Shown here one piece after another: positions 33,950-46,099 of a DNA stretch of 64,000 bases. Every line of letters starts with the position of its first letter. Position 1 is the stretch's first letter. This DNA comes from Isoetes taiwanensis (taxonomy: Eukaryota; Streptophyta; Lycopodiopsida; Isoetales; Isoetaceae): the NCBI GenBank assembly GCA_021234155.1, contig JAJEKV010000058.1, positions 3,730,600 through 3,794,599 of the forward strand, read 5' to 3'. A model generated the notes under the pieces. It was given only the letters and a program-made list of their open reading frames with translations. It had not been told where the DNA came from and did not search any database. Made by a program: the position numbers and the translations under genes.

Positions 33950-34260
33950 ATTGACAACCCAATTGATTCCAAATTGATGGACATAGAAGTCACTCATAAG
34001 AATTTCATGAAACAAAAGGATTAATCCTTCGAGAGCTTTTCAAAAAGTCCCTTTAGACTGCGTGATAGTTCCTTCAACATGATGATTTTCTCCTTCTCAT
34101 AGCTGCATTTCTTCTTCTCCAGTTTTAAGCTCTCTTCATGAGCCTTTTTATTGAATTCCGTCATAACACTAACGGCCTTTACAACTTCTGTTGTAGCATT
34201 CTTAATTTTCTTGGGTTTCTGGGCCACGCAAGTGGGTTTCAATTCAGATTATAGTGCTAT
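33950..34260 (-). pseudogene. Myb/SANT-like unit, copy 5 (tail only)
   Basis: The frame from 34242 encodes KNATTEVVKAVSVMTEFNKK, then HEESLKLEKKKCSYEKEKII and LKGLFEKLSKD, a predicted coiled coil. It is the duplicate of copy 2. Confidence 0.6.
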
Positions 34261-35229
34261 AACATGGACTGTACATATCATGGTGAGTATGTCATATACT
34301 CATACCATGGTGGGCAAGTCATCTCATTAAGTTGAGCCCTCAAATTGGCGCATGATTTCTACTGATTTTATGCACGATTACATAAGGTAACAGACTGTAT
34401 TAAATGGCCATAAGCAACAGAGGCACATATTATAAATTAACACTAGACAGTGACTGATAATTCCTTCGCCTTTATTAGGGCCACATGTGTAACACTTTCT
34501 CATGGTAAGAGTGAGGCAGCTAATGTGTTGTTAGTGGGAGAATAAGCAAAACTCGCAGTGGACAAATCTCATGCAAATACATCTGTTTTAAATGGAGGAA
34601 CTGCAATATCATCCATGTCAAGAAGAGAGGGAATCTCACTTACGACCATTTCTTGAGAATTCTAATGGACTAATAGATTCCATTCTATAAGGTGCAAGAA
34701 TGGACACTTGGTTCCAAATGCATGCTTTAGGCTAGTTCCAAATTGCCAACTGTATGCAACATATGCAAGGCATCAACTTTCAGGTAATGATGACATTGCT
34801 TTTTACTTGTTTAGTCTGCCTATAAATCTAAAGCCTAGGATCACTATTTCAGAAACCCACACAAAAAAAGTGCAGTAGGTGCAGACAATGTTTACATGAT
34901 GAAAGCAATCCAACAAAAACTTGGCTACTGACCTGAATTGGGGCAAGTCCACCTTCTCATTGCACAAGCCCTATGAGAAAGTTTCTGACTCAAGGGACTA
35001 AACCTTGAGTATGTAAAAAAACATAACATATAAGTTAGCAAGTAATAAGCTTATTAACTATCATCTATAATATTCACTGAAATTTCAACAAGAGGAGCGG
35101 ATATTCTTCAATCCAATGTCCATGCAACAGTACAATTTGAGAAAGTATAGAGAAAAGAGAAGAAAGGAATATACAATAACAATTGCAAATATTAGCAAAC
35201 TTCTTTTTGCTCAACATTTCATCTGAAAA

Positions 35230-36293
35230 ATAGAAATGACTACAACATAGACATTGATACCAATTGATTCTAAATTGATGGACATAGAAGTCATTCTCAA
35301 GAATTTCATCAAACAAACAAAAGGACTAATCCTTCGAGAACTCCCCATTAGACTGCGTGATAGTTCCTTTAACATGGTGATTTTCTCCTTCTCGTAGCTA
35401 CATTTCTCATTTTCCAATTTTAAGCTCTATTCATGAGCCCTTTTATTGAATTCCGTCATAACACTAATGGCCTTCGCAACCTCTGCCAGCATTGTTAATT
35501 TTCTTGGGTTTTTGGGCCACGCAAGTGGGTTTCTTTCAGATTCCTTTGGTCTATCTTCCAGTGCTTTTCTTTTTTCCACACTAGGCACATCAATTTATTT
35601 AACCTCATCTAGATCTTCTGCCATCAGAGTGTTAGCATTCCTTGTAGTTTCATGGGTATAACACATAACATGTGCTCATTGGTTTATTTATTGATCTATA
35701 AGATCGTACCACCCACATGTCTCACTCCTTTTCGCACCAGACACATTATTTTGATTTCTATCGGTCTTGTATTCCTTATACACGGTTTGCCACTTCTTCC
35801 TGCAAGCCTCGCTATCCTTGTCCAAGTCTGGATACTTCGGCACCAATTGCACGTAAAGTTGTGCGACATATCAACACCTTGTCTACCTACTTTAGTGAGA
35901 AGCTCCTCGTGCATCTGTCCATAAAGATGAATCAGCGTAACAGTCCAGTGATCCTTCCAGTTAGAGCCCCTGCCCTTCACAATATCTCCTGCTGGCGTGT
36001 TAGTAACCTTGGATTTATGACCTCGCTTTCTATCATTCTGGAACATAGATGGACAAATGAAGACTAGCAGGAGGAGCAGACATCTCAGATATTTCTGGAA
36101 AGGCTGAATGTACAACATAAGGATGATGTGGACGGCTAACTGGACGGTAGGGATAATGAACAACAGGAGGTGTTTGTTGGATGTTTGGCATGTTTTCTAG
36201 AGAGGAATTCACATCAATGCTTTGAGAATGAGGAACGAAACAGAAATTGCTTGATTGGGACATTTGGATATCCATGGCTGGAAAAAATAGCAA
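35230..36293 (-). pseudogene. Myb/SANT-like unit, copy 6 (near full length)
   Basis: It has the same plan as copy 3, from MDIQMSQSSNFCFVPHSQSI near 36270 through GSNWKDHWTVTLIHLYGQMH to the tail near 35330. The tail is damaged where others read GAGCTTTTCAAAAAGTCC. Frameshifts break the core. It corresponds to copy 3 in the previous 4.8-kb unit. Confidence 0.6.
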
Positions 36294-37559
36294 AGCAAGA
36301 AGGAAGATTATAAACTCTACTGATAAAAAATTAAATTCCTGAGGAAAAATGCTACATCATTCTTAGACTTCATGCAAAGAAAGCATTCTATCTGTTAATT
36401 TGATTATCATTCAATTTACATCCAAACAAAATGTCCTTTGAAAGCATAGATCTGAATTCGATTAAAATGTTCTCTAAGTGGAAGCCTACAATTATGAATA
36501 ACAGAATACTGACCTGTTTCAAAATTTCTTGTAGGACGGCAATGGCGCTAGCGAAATGGAGTTTTGCAGAGGAGAATCAACTTCTTTAAGCCTTGGAGAA
36601 TGAATAGGAAAAAGCTCATCCATTTCTGGTTCGGCTTTTTGATGTTGAAGCTGAGGATGTAAGAAAGAAAAATTCCGAATAACATGGACTACTCACATCA
36701 TGGTGAGTGTGTTATATACTCATACCATGGAGAGCAAGTTATCTCATTAAGTTGAGCCTCGAAATTGGCGCAGGATTTCCACTGTTTCTATGAAGGTAAC
36801 AGACTGTATCAAATGGCTATAAGCAATAGAGGCACATATTATGAATTAACACTAGGCAACGACTCAGAATTCCTCGGCCTTTATTAGGGCCACATTTATA
36901 ATACTTTCTGATGGTAAGAGTGAGGCAGCTAATGTGTTGTCAGTGGGAGAATAAACGAAACTGCCAATATCATCCATGTCAAGAAGAGAGGGAATCTCAC
37001 TTATGACCATTTCTTGAGAATTCTGATGGACTAATAGATTCCATTCTATAAGGTGCAAGAATGGACACTTGGTTCTAAATGCATGCTTTAGGCTAGTTCC
37101 AAATTGCCAACTGTATGCATCATATGCAAGGCATCAACTTTCAAGTAGTGATGACATTGCTTTTTACTTGTCTAGTTTGCCTATAAATCTAAAGCCCAGG
37201 ATCACTATTTTAGAGACTCACATGGCAGAAGTGTAGCAAGTGCAGACAACGTTTACGTGATGAAAGCAATTTAACAAAAGCTACTGACCTAAATTGGGGC
37301 AAGTCCACCTTCTCGTTGCACAAGCCTTAAGAAAGTTTCTGGCTCGAGGGACTAAGCCTTGAGTGCGTAAAAAAACATGATATATGAGTTAGCAAGTAAT
37401 AAGCTTATTAACTATCATCTTCAATTCAATGCCCATGCAACTGTACAATTTGAGAAAGTATAGAGAAAAGAGAAGAAAGGAATATACAATAACAATTGCA
37501 GATATTAGCAAACTTCTTTTTGCTCAATGTTTTATCTATTGAAATGCAAAGTAGAAATA

Positions 37560-38062
37560 GCTACAACATAGACATTGACATCGAATTGATTCCAAATTGA
37601 TGGACAAATAAATCATTCACAAGAAGTTTCATCAAACAAACAAGGACTAATCCTTCGAGAGCTTTTCAAAAAGTCCCGTTAGACTACATGATAGTTCCTT
37701 CAACATGGTGATTTTCTCCTTCTCGTAGCTGCATTTCTTCTTCTCCAATTCTAAGCTCTCTTCATGAGCCTTTTTATTGAATTCTGTCGTCACACTAACA
37801 ACCTTCGCAACCTCTGCTGCGTCATTCTAATTTTCTTGCTTTTCTGGGCCATGCAAGTGGGTTTCTCTTTAGATTTCTTTGGTCTATCTTCTGGTGCTTT
37901 TCTTTTTACCACACTAGGCACATCAATTTCTTCAACCTCATCTAGATCTTTTGCCATTGGAGCATTAGCATCACTTGCACTTTCGTGAGCATAGCACACA
38001 ACATGTGCTCGTCGGTTCATATATTGATCTAGGGTCAAGGTTTGTGAGAGTTTTGGGGACAA
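37560..38062 (-). pseudogene. Myb/SANT-like unit, copy 7 (C-terminal part)
   Basis: It matches copy 4. The frame from about 38020 reads MNRRAHVVCYAHESASDANA, then PMAKDLDEVEEIDVPSVVKR, with a frame break near 37830 before the tail. Upstream it has the same replacement segment as copy 4. Confidence 0.6.
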
Positions 38063-38769
38063 TCCTCTATGAGAACACTTGTGTCATGCAAACTACTCCT
38101 TAAGAAAGAACGACTGTCACACGGGTTTTGCAATGCAAAGGAAATAAAGGAAACAAGACAACAACAAACCTCACTACCGATCTTTTCTTGAAAATTCGGA
38201 TGGACTAATAGATTCCATTCTATAAGGTGCACGAATGGACACTTGGTTCCAAATGCATGGTTTAGGATAGTTTCAAATTGCCAATTGTATGCAGCATACG
38301 CAAGGCATCAACTTTCAGGTAATAATGACATTGCATTATACTAATCTAGTTTGCCTATAAATCTAAAGCCTAGGATCACTATTTCAGAGACTTACATGAC
38401 AGAAGTGCAAAAGGTGCAAACAATGTTTACGTGATGAAAGCAATCCAACAAAAACTTAGCTATTCACCTGAATTGGGGCAAGTCCACCTTCTCATTGCAC
38501 AAGCCCTAAGAAAGTTTCTGGCTCGAGGGACTAAACCTTGAGTGTGTAAAAAAAACATAATATATAAGTTAGCAAGTAATAAGCTTATTAACTATCATTT
38601 ATAATATTCACTGAAATGTCAACAAGAGGAGCAGATATTCTCCAATTCAATGCCCATGCAACAGTACAGTTTGAGAAAGTATAGAAAAAAGAGAAGAAAT
38701 GAAATATACAATAACAATTGTAGATATTAGCAAACTTCTTTTTGCTCAACATTCATCTATTGAAATGCA

Positions 38770-39842
38770 AAATAGAAACAACTACAACATAGACATTGAC
38801 ACCCAATTGATTCCAAATTGATGGACATAGAAGTCATTCAAAAGAATACCATCAAACAAACAAAAGGATTAATTCTTTGAGAGCTTTTCAAAAAGTCCTG
38901 TTAGAATGCATGATAGTTCCTTCATAATGGTGATTTTCTCCTTCGCGTAGCTGTATTTCTTCTTCTCCAGTTCTAAGCTCTTTTTATGAGTCTTTTTATT
39001 GAATTCCATCATAACATTAACGGCCTTTGCAACCTCTGCTGGAGCATTCTTAATTTCGTGGGTTTCTGGACCAAGCTCTTCAGATTCTTTTGGTCTATCT
39101 TTTGGTGTTTTTTTTTTTTCCACACTAGGCACATCAATTTCTTCAACTTCATCTAGATCTTCTGCCATCAGAGTGTTAACATCACTTGCACTTTCGTGAG
39201 CATAGCACACAACATGTGCTCGTTGGTTCATGTATTGATCTATAAGATCATACCACCTACATGTCCCACTGCTTTCTGCACCAGACACATTATTTTGATT
39301 TTTATCGGCCTTGTACTCCTTATACATGGCTTGCCACTTCGTCTTGCAAGCCTCGTTGTCCTTGTCCATGTCCGAAGACTTCGACACCAATTGCTCGTAA
39401 AGTTTGTGCGAAATATCAACACCTTATCTACCTACTTTAGTGAGAAACTTCTCTTGCATCTGTCCACGAAGATGAATCAGCGTAACAACCCAGCGATCCT
39501 TCCAGTTAGTGCCCCTGCCCTTCACAATATCTCATGTTGGCGTTTTGGTAACCTTGGGTTTACGACCTCGCTTTTTTTTTTCTCAGATGGTTCATTAGAA
39601 ACACCTTGGGACAGGTGGACAAGTGAAGATGCTAGCAGGAGGAGGAGACATCTTAGACATTTCTGGAAAAGCTGAACGTACAACATAAGGATAATATGGA
39701 TGACTAACTGGACGCTAGGGATAGTGAACAATAGGAGATGTTGGTTGGATGTTTGGCATGTCTTTTGGAAAGGAATTCTCATCAATGCTTTGAGAAAGAG
39801 GAATGAAAGAAGAATAGCTTGATTGGGACATTTGAGGCTCAA
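38770..39842 (-). pseudogene. Myb/SANT-like unit, copy 8 (best-preserved C-terminal half)
   Basis: The frame 39390-38869 is open for 173 codons: DNEACKTKWQAMYKEYKADK, then SSGTCRWYDLIDQYMNQRAH, the acidic LDEVEEID segment, and the coiled-coil-like tail ending GLFEKLSKN. The KW-x-x-MY-K-x-Y-K pattern followed by W-Y-D-L is typical of Myb/SANT-like trihelix domains in PIF/Harbinger partner proteins. A frame break near 39415 separates it from the N-terminal part at 39420-39842. This is the best reference copy in the window. Confidence 0.65.
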
Positions 39843-40190
39843 ATACGACCATGTCTGGAAAAAAAGAGCAAAGCAAGAAGGAAGATTAAAAACTCTACTG
39901 ATACAAAACTAAATTCTTGAGGAAAAAATCTACATCATTCTTAGACTTCTTGCAAAGGAAGCATTCTATTTGTTAATTTAATTATCATTCAATTTACATG
40001 CATAAATTAAACATGGATAATCTAAACAAAATGTCCTTTGAAAGCATAGATCTGAATTCAAATAAAATGTTCTTTAGGTCAAAGCCTACAAGTATGAACA
40101 ATAGAACACTGACCTGTTTCAAAATTTCTTGTAGGACAGCAATGGCTCTAGCAGAATGGAGTTCTGCAGAGGAGAATTTCGATGGAGGGA

Positions 40191-40924
40191 AAACTGCATG
40201 CTCTCCTTTTGGCAACACCGTATCTCGCTTTGCATCTTGCAGATTTCACTGGCACGAAGGCTTCCAATTGACTCTATGTTGCAGTCGTATTTTGTTCGGG
40301 GGGATTTCCCCCGGAAGAAAATGAGACTCCTATTTAGTACGGAATGGAGTTGGGACGTATCTAGTTTATCTTATTCTCTGATGTGGCAGAAGGTTATTGG
40401 GTTAAAAATAAGACATTGTGGTAGTGGAAATTCACCGTTAGCCGGGTAAAACACGACCAGCTCCGGTATTTACGGCGTTGGTAAAATACCAGTCAAATAG
40501 CATCGCAAGAAGATTCTTGAGAAGCATATACTAAAACCCTTTTGGGCAAGGATGGAGTTCCCATCATGTAGGAGAATATCTGAACCCTTGAGGAATTTGA
40601 GCCCTGTTAGGGTAGAGCCGTTTTATCACGCTTAACGGTCGCGATTGCCTACCTACAATAAGCGGATGTCGGGCCCTCATCTGGGCCGTTGGATTCTTAG
40701 GGCGCTGGATAGCATAGAAATGGGACGGCGGCCTCATATATGCTTAAGCTCTGTAGCAGGGCGCCGGATCGATCAGTCGAGGTCCTCATTCTTCATTTGG
40801 CAGCTTGTATCTAGCTGCTTAGCTTGAGCTCGGCTTTTAGATCTGCAAGCTTCGGCGTAGTAGCAGTTTTTTTGTTCTCTTTGGCCCTATCCGTTGCGGC
40901 GGGTTTATCTTCAAGCCAGCGAAA
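40191..40924 (+). promoter_or_regulatory. EF2 promoter and 5' leader
   Basis: The region lies between the end of the repeat array and the EF2 start codon. It has TGGGCC at 40682-40687, matching the plant site II element common at translation-machinery genes. It also has GGGCCC at 40671 and a TATA-like CATATATG at 40735-40742 that would put transcription start near 40770. The leader then runs to the ATG at 40925. No start upstream competes in frame. These assignments rest on motif and position only. Confidence 0.45.
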
Positions 40925-43830
40925 ATGGTTCGTCTCTTTCTTTCCCTGCTTCATTTACTCGAGATGGGCTTTGTTTCTTTTCAAGGACCATTTTTTTTTT
41001 TCCCCTTCATGTTTTCTTTACATTGTTTCTGCAATTTCAATTTCTTGCTCTGAGATTTCTTGAAGTTAGAAAAAATTAAACAGATCTGTATTGAATCTGA
41101 TTGCTTCTATAGTCAGTCGACGTTAGAATGGATAGATATCCAATTACCATCGCATAAATTTCTGATGCTTGTTCTATACTCTTTTGTGTGAGGAACAGGT
41201 GAAGTTTACAGCCGATGAGTTGCGACGGATTATGGACAAAAAACACAATATTAGGAATATGTCCGTCATTGCTCACGTCGACCACGGTAAGATCTTTGTT
41301 ACAGTATTGCAAAAGCTGATTTCTTAGTTTTATCTGCTTTGCTTTTATGCCTCTCACAAATCTAATATTGCTTTTGCTTGATTTTACAGGAAAATCTACT
41401 CTAACAGATTCGTTAGTGGCAGCAGCGGGTATTATTGCTCAAGAGGTGGCAGGAGATGTCCGTCTGACTGATACACGAGCAGATGAAGCAGAACGTGGTA
41501 TCACAATCAAGTCTACTGGTATTTCCCTTTACTACGAGATGACTGATGCGTCGTTGAAGGGTTATGCTGGAGAGAGGGATGGAAATGAGTACCTGATTAA
41601 TCTGATTGATTCACCTGGGCACGTTGATTTCTCATCTGAGGTTACTGCCGCGCTTCGTATCACTGATGGTGCCCTGGTTGTGGTAGATTGTGTTGAGGGT
41701 GTTTGTGTCCAGACTGAAACTGTGCTTCGTCAGGCTTTGGGTGAAAGGATTAGGCCAGTTTTGACTGTTAACAAGATGGACAGGTGTTTCTTGGAACTGC
41801 AAGTAGAAGGAGAGGAAGCTTACCAGACCTTCCTTCGTGTCATTGAGAATGCCAACGTTATTATGGCTACCTATGAGGATGCTCTTCTTGGTGATGTTCA
41901 AGTGTATCCTGAAAAAGGTACTGTTGCTTTCTCTGCTGGCCTTCATGGATGGGCATTTACTTTGACCAATTTTGCCAAGATGTATGCCTCAAAATTTAAC
42001 GTGGATGAGAAGAAGATGATGGAAAGGCTTTGGGGTGAAAACTTCTTTGACCCAGCAACGAAGAAATGGACAACCAAGAATACAGGTTCTCCTACCTGTC
42101 AAAGAGGGTTTGTCCAATTCATTTATAATCCAATCAAGCAGATTATCAACATATGCATGAATGACCAGAAAGACAAGCTGTGGCCCATGATGGCCAAGTT
42201 GAATTGTTCTTTGAAAGGAGAAGAGAAGGAGCTGATGGGAAAAGCCTTGATGAAGCGTGTGATGCAGACATGGCTTCCTGCAAGTGATGCACTTCTTGAG
42301 ATGATGGTGTTTCATCTGCCTTCTCCTGCTACGGCTCAAAGATATCGTGTGGAAAATCTCTATGAAGGTCCTTTGGATGATCAATATGCTAATGCTATTA
42401 GAAATTGTGATCCTGAAGGCCCTCTGATGCTTTACGTGTCTAAGATGATTCCTGCATCTGATAAAGGAAGGTTCTTTGCATTTGGTCGTGTCTTCTCAGG
42501 CAAGGTTTGTACTGGTTCAAAGGTACGAATTATGGGGCCTAATTATATTCCAGGGCAGAAGAAGGATCTTTATACGAAGAGCGTTCAGAGAACTGTCATT
42601 TGGATGGGTAGAAGACAAGAGTCTGTGGAAGATGTGCCATGTGGTAACACGGTTGCTATGGTTGGTCTTGATCAGTTTATCACAAAGAATGCCACACTTA
42701 CAAATGAGAAAGAAGTGGATGCACACCCCATTCGTGCAATGAAATTCTCAGTCTCACCTGTGGTGCGTGTTGCTGTGCAATGTAAGGTGGCCTCTGATTT
42801 GCCAAAACTGGTTGAAGGTTTAAAAAGGTTGGCAAAATCAGATCCCATGGTTGTCTGCACGATTGAAGAATCAGGGGAGCATATTATTGCAGGAGCAGGG
42901 GAGCTTCACTTGGAGATCTGTCTGAAGGATTTGCAGGAAGACTTCATGGGTGGAGCTGAGATTGTTGTCTCAGATCCTGTTGTGTCCTTCCGGGAGACAG
43001 TTTTGGAGAAATCCTGTCGGACTGTTATGAGTAAGTCTCCAAACAAGCATAACCGTCTCTACTTTGAGGCCAGACCACTTGAAGAGGGGTTGCCTGAAGC
43101 TATTGATGATGGTAGAATTGGTCCTCGTGATGATCCTAAGGTTCGCAGCAAAATTTTGGCAGAAGAGTTTGGCTGGGACAAGGATTTGGCAAAAAAGATT
43201 TGGTGCTTTGGGCCTGACACAACTGGACCTAACATGGTTGTAGATATGTGTAAGGGAGTTCAGTATCTGAATGAAATCAAGGATTCTGTTGTTGCTGCTT
43301 TCCAGTGGGCTACAAAGGAAGGTGCTCTTGCAGAAGAGAACATGCGTGGTATTGCTTTTGAAGTCTGTGATGTTGTCCTCCATGCCGATGCTATTCATCG
43401 TGGAGGTGGTCAAGTAATACCAACAGCAAGGCGTGTTATGTATGCTTCTCAGTTAACTGCTAAGCCACGATTGATGGAGCCTATTTACCTAGTGGAAATC
43501 CAAGCTCCTGAGAATGCTCTTGGTGGAATTTACGGCGTGCTGAATCAGAAGAGAGGACACGTGTTTGAGGAAATTCAAAGGCCTGGTACACCTTTGTACA
43601 ACATCAAGGCTTATCTTCCCGTTATTGAATCATTTGGATTTTCTGGCACACTTCGTGCAGCTACATCTGGACAGGCTTTCCCTCAGTGTGTCTTTGATCA
43701 TTGGGAATTGATGAACAGTGATCCCACTGATGTCACCACACAGGCTGGTGCTCTTGTCATTGATATTCGTAAGCGCAAGGGGCTCAAGGACCACATCACA
43801 CCTCTGTCTGAATTTGAAGATAAGCTGTAA
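40925..43830 (+). CDS. EF2: Elongation factor 2 (translocase GTPase), intact, three coding exons
   Basis: It drives ribosomal translocation in the cytosol using GTP. Exons: 40925-40927 (the ATG alone), 41199-41286 and 41390-43830. Together they give 843 codons plus stop, the usual plant length. Exon 2 opens [20 protein letters not shown] and ends in HVDHG, split by a phase-1 intron that rejoins as HVDHGKST, the P-loop. Further GTPase motifs are [17 protein letters not shown] and NKMDR. The C-terminal domain has [12 protein letters not shown], holding the histidine modified to diphthamide, and a final LSEFEDKL. The acceptors are AACAG and TTTTACAG. The donor after ATG is GTTCGT, slightly non-consensus. 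There are no frameshifts or stops. It is the only clearly functional conserved gene in a repeat-rich setting, and is expected to be highly expressed. Confidence 0.95.
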
Positions 43831-44640
43831 GAGCATCAGTTAAACTTCAAGGTGAGATCTTGTTTTATTTCTTCATAGCTAAGTTGTCATACCGATCCAG
43901 ACTATACAGAAGCCTGGATTGGTTGTACTTTTTTGACAATGGTGCCTATCTTCACTTCATGGCTCCAATGAAATGGAGTAAACAGTAGTGAATTATGGCT
44001 CTACTGAGTTTTGAGTTTTTTTACAGCAGATACTTGACATAATGATAATTTTTTCATTGTTATTTTGTAATACCTTTATTTGTAGGTATATATATAATTT
44101 GGTATATTAAGAAATTATTTTTCCAACTAATTCTTGCTGCAAGCCTCTTCGTTTTGAATCTTCTATCAATATGTTTATGGATTAATCCTACTGCTATTTG
44201 CAGGTTTGTGGCTCTTTTTCTATTTGATCTGGACTCGCTAGAATCAAATTGGAAGAATATATCAAATTGGAAGAATATATTATACGTTTAGAATTGATAC
44301 TAGTGTTAGGGGTGCAGCAATAAAAATTCACTACAAAAAGGCAAGAACCAATAGAGCGTAAGAGCAAATATAAGGGCAAGAATCCAAACAGTATAAATTA
44401 TTGATTTATTTGTCCATGCTTGATTGAACATGGCCAAATATACCAGATCGCTTTCCCGAAGGCTTGACTTGGGAGCCGCATGATTTACAAGGCCTCTAAA
44501 ATAGGAATAGGAGCCTACTAGCTAAAGATCTATCATGCAAAACACTTACTAGAGTATAGAACTGATATAGAGCTAACCCTTGAAATAGTTGAGACATAAG
44601 GTTTTCTATCCTAACAAGGCTGATCCCTCTTTCAAATTTT
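43831..44640 (+). other. EF2 3' flank, possible 3' UTR intron
   Basis: After the stop, AACTTCAAG/GTGAGATC looks like a splice donor and TATTTGCAG/GTTTGTGG (about 44204) like an acceptor, so an intron in the 3' untranslated region is possible. Short repeats include two tandem 18-bp units (ATCAAATTGGAAGAATAT) near 44242. No other gene is seen. Confidence 0.3.
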
Positions 44641-44684
44641 TATTTTAGGGACATTTCTAAAAATGGCCTTGTATTTTACTGAAA

Positions 44685-44743
44685 TTCTTGTGCACAACAT
44701 GGAAGTGAACAACATGTTCTTGTGCACAACATGGAAGTGAAGC
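44685..44743. repeat. 32-bp tandem duplication
   Basis: TTCTTGTGCACAACATGGAA recurs at 44685 and 44717 with the same downstream GTGAA. It is a recent local duplication. Confidence 0.75.
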
Positions 44744-44804
44744 TTGATGAGATTTAAGGAACCCGTTTCACATGAGTTAGTAGATTGCATCGTGGTAGAC
44801 TCTG

Positions 44805-45059
44805 GTGGCAAAAGTGCTTGCACGTCGTGTGGTAGAGGAGTTTATTTTATCATGCTTGGCAAATAAGATGTGTGTTTTAGTCCATAGATTTCGTCCTAAG
44901 GTTCCTGCGACATGCCCTTTATGTGCTCAGAGAGATGAGACGATTGAGCATTGTTTCTTCTTGTGTCAACATTCTAGACCGGCTTGGTTGTGGCTTCAGA
45001 GTCTCTTTAATTGCAATTTGAATAATCAACATGTCTTATTGACAATGTACACAAGTTAA
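44805..45059 (+). pseudogene. LINE zinc-binding domain fragment (zf-RVT)
   Basis: The frame reads RFRPKVPATCPLCAQRDETI, then EHCFFLCQHSRPAWLWLQSL. This is the C-x2-C ... H-x4-C arrangement found at the C-terminus of plant L1 reverse transcriptases. Nothing upstream belongs to a reverse transcriptase, so it is a stand-alone fragment. Confidence 0.6.
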
Positions 45060-45330
45060 TCTGGCAAAGAGGGCATTTCATTTAGCTTCAACATAGATCA
45101 TTTAGTCATTTTGGAATAGAAAAAGTTCTTCATTCTAGAATGGGACTCGCATGAAACCAACAAACCGCCCGACTTAGACTTGCTTCTCATTCATCTCAGC
45201 AGATTTTCTACAATGGTGGATAGTGGATAGCCGCACACATGCGAACTACCCACAAAAAATAAAGGGAAAATCCAATTATATCATTAGGACCCCAAAAATA
45301 CAATGCTAACAGATGTTCGGCTGGTGTACC

Positions 45331-45411
45331 TGCCGAAAGCTTATCACCGGGATTAAAAAACCCCGCCCTTTCGGGTTTTCGAGGAAAAACCCTAGTGATA
45401 AACCTTCGGCA
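45331..45411. repeat. 81-bp foldback (imperfect hairpin)
   Basis: TGCCGAAAGCTTATCACCGG at the left pairs with the complement of GTGATAAACCTTCGGCA at the right, with a few mismatches. Between them are two complementary C- and G-rich pieces around CCCTTTCGGG. It may be a tiny foldback element or the precursor of a small RNA. The neighbouring 45412-46100 has GC-rich words such as CGCCGCCCGCA but no gene. Confidence 0.6.
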
Positions 45412-46099
45412 AGGGGCTTAGACAAACGCAAGGCAGAGAAATCGCTCCCAAAAACCCACGAATGGAGAAGTCGAAACAGATGCCGCTCGCCAACCTGTAC
45501 CTGCACAACACCAACACAAAAAAAAAAAACAAAAAAAAACAAACCTCCCAGAGTGGAGGGGCTGATTACGCGCGTGCCACGCGACAAATATAATAAACAA
45601 AGAAGGGGGAGAGGGTGGGTTCAAAGAGAAATAGGTACTGCTGAGAGAATAGAATATGATTTTATCGTCCACGGAGAGAAGAGGAAGCGCCGCCCGCAGA
45701 ACGGGCATGCGCCGCCCGCATGCATGCAAAACATGCATGCTCATCCCATTCTAGAATGGCGATCCGATGTCTCGGATCAATGGGATTTTCAAGGGCAATA
45801 GAACCCATGATGCTCAAGTCCTCATTGAAGCTAAAGCATATATAACTTCATCAGTAAAGGACAAAGTAGTTTTGCTTTGGTGGACAATTTTTCTATTGGA
45901 TTTTCAGTCCTCTATCTATGTTTATAGTTTATTCTGATTAATAAAGTCCCTCATCCTTCAAAAAAAAAAGGGGAAAAAAAAGGATGTGTGTTAAGGTGAC
46001 ATTAGTTATTTGCTTGAATTTTATTGCAAGTAAGAAAATAAGATTATGAAGCTGATGATACTGATATATTCAGAGCATACAATGGCGTATATGCCATCA

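Larger units (their letters stand above)
28520..40190 (-). repeat. Degenerate array of the Myb/SANT-like PIF/Harbinger unit, higher-order period about 4.85 kb
   Basis: The shared tail block beginning near TTCGAGAGCTTTTCAAAAAG recurs at about 29969, 30539, 32792, 34028, 35330 (damaged), 37650 and 38877. Blocks at 30539, 32792 and 34028 correspond to those at 35330, 37650 and 38877, giving offsets of about 4791, 4858 and 4849 bp. Copies near 30.5-31.9, 35.2-36.7 and 38.8-40.2 kb keep the N-terminal part. The others are tail-only. Linking segments recur too (for example the block containing GGGACAATCCTCTATGAGAA at 33.2 and 38.05 kb). The array also gives context for copy 1 at 6.85-9.0 kb. Confidence 0.8.

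Noticed and set aside
41632-43836. Several minus-strand frames opposite EF2.
   Set aside because: They are shadows of the EF2 coding strand and show no motif of their own.
45306-45801. 162-codon plus-strand frame and overlapping minus-strand frames.
   Set aside because: They arise from the foldback and GC-rich words and show no family resemblance.
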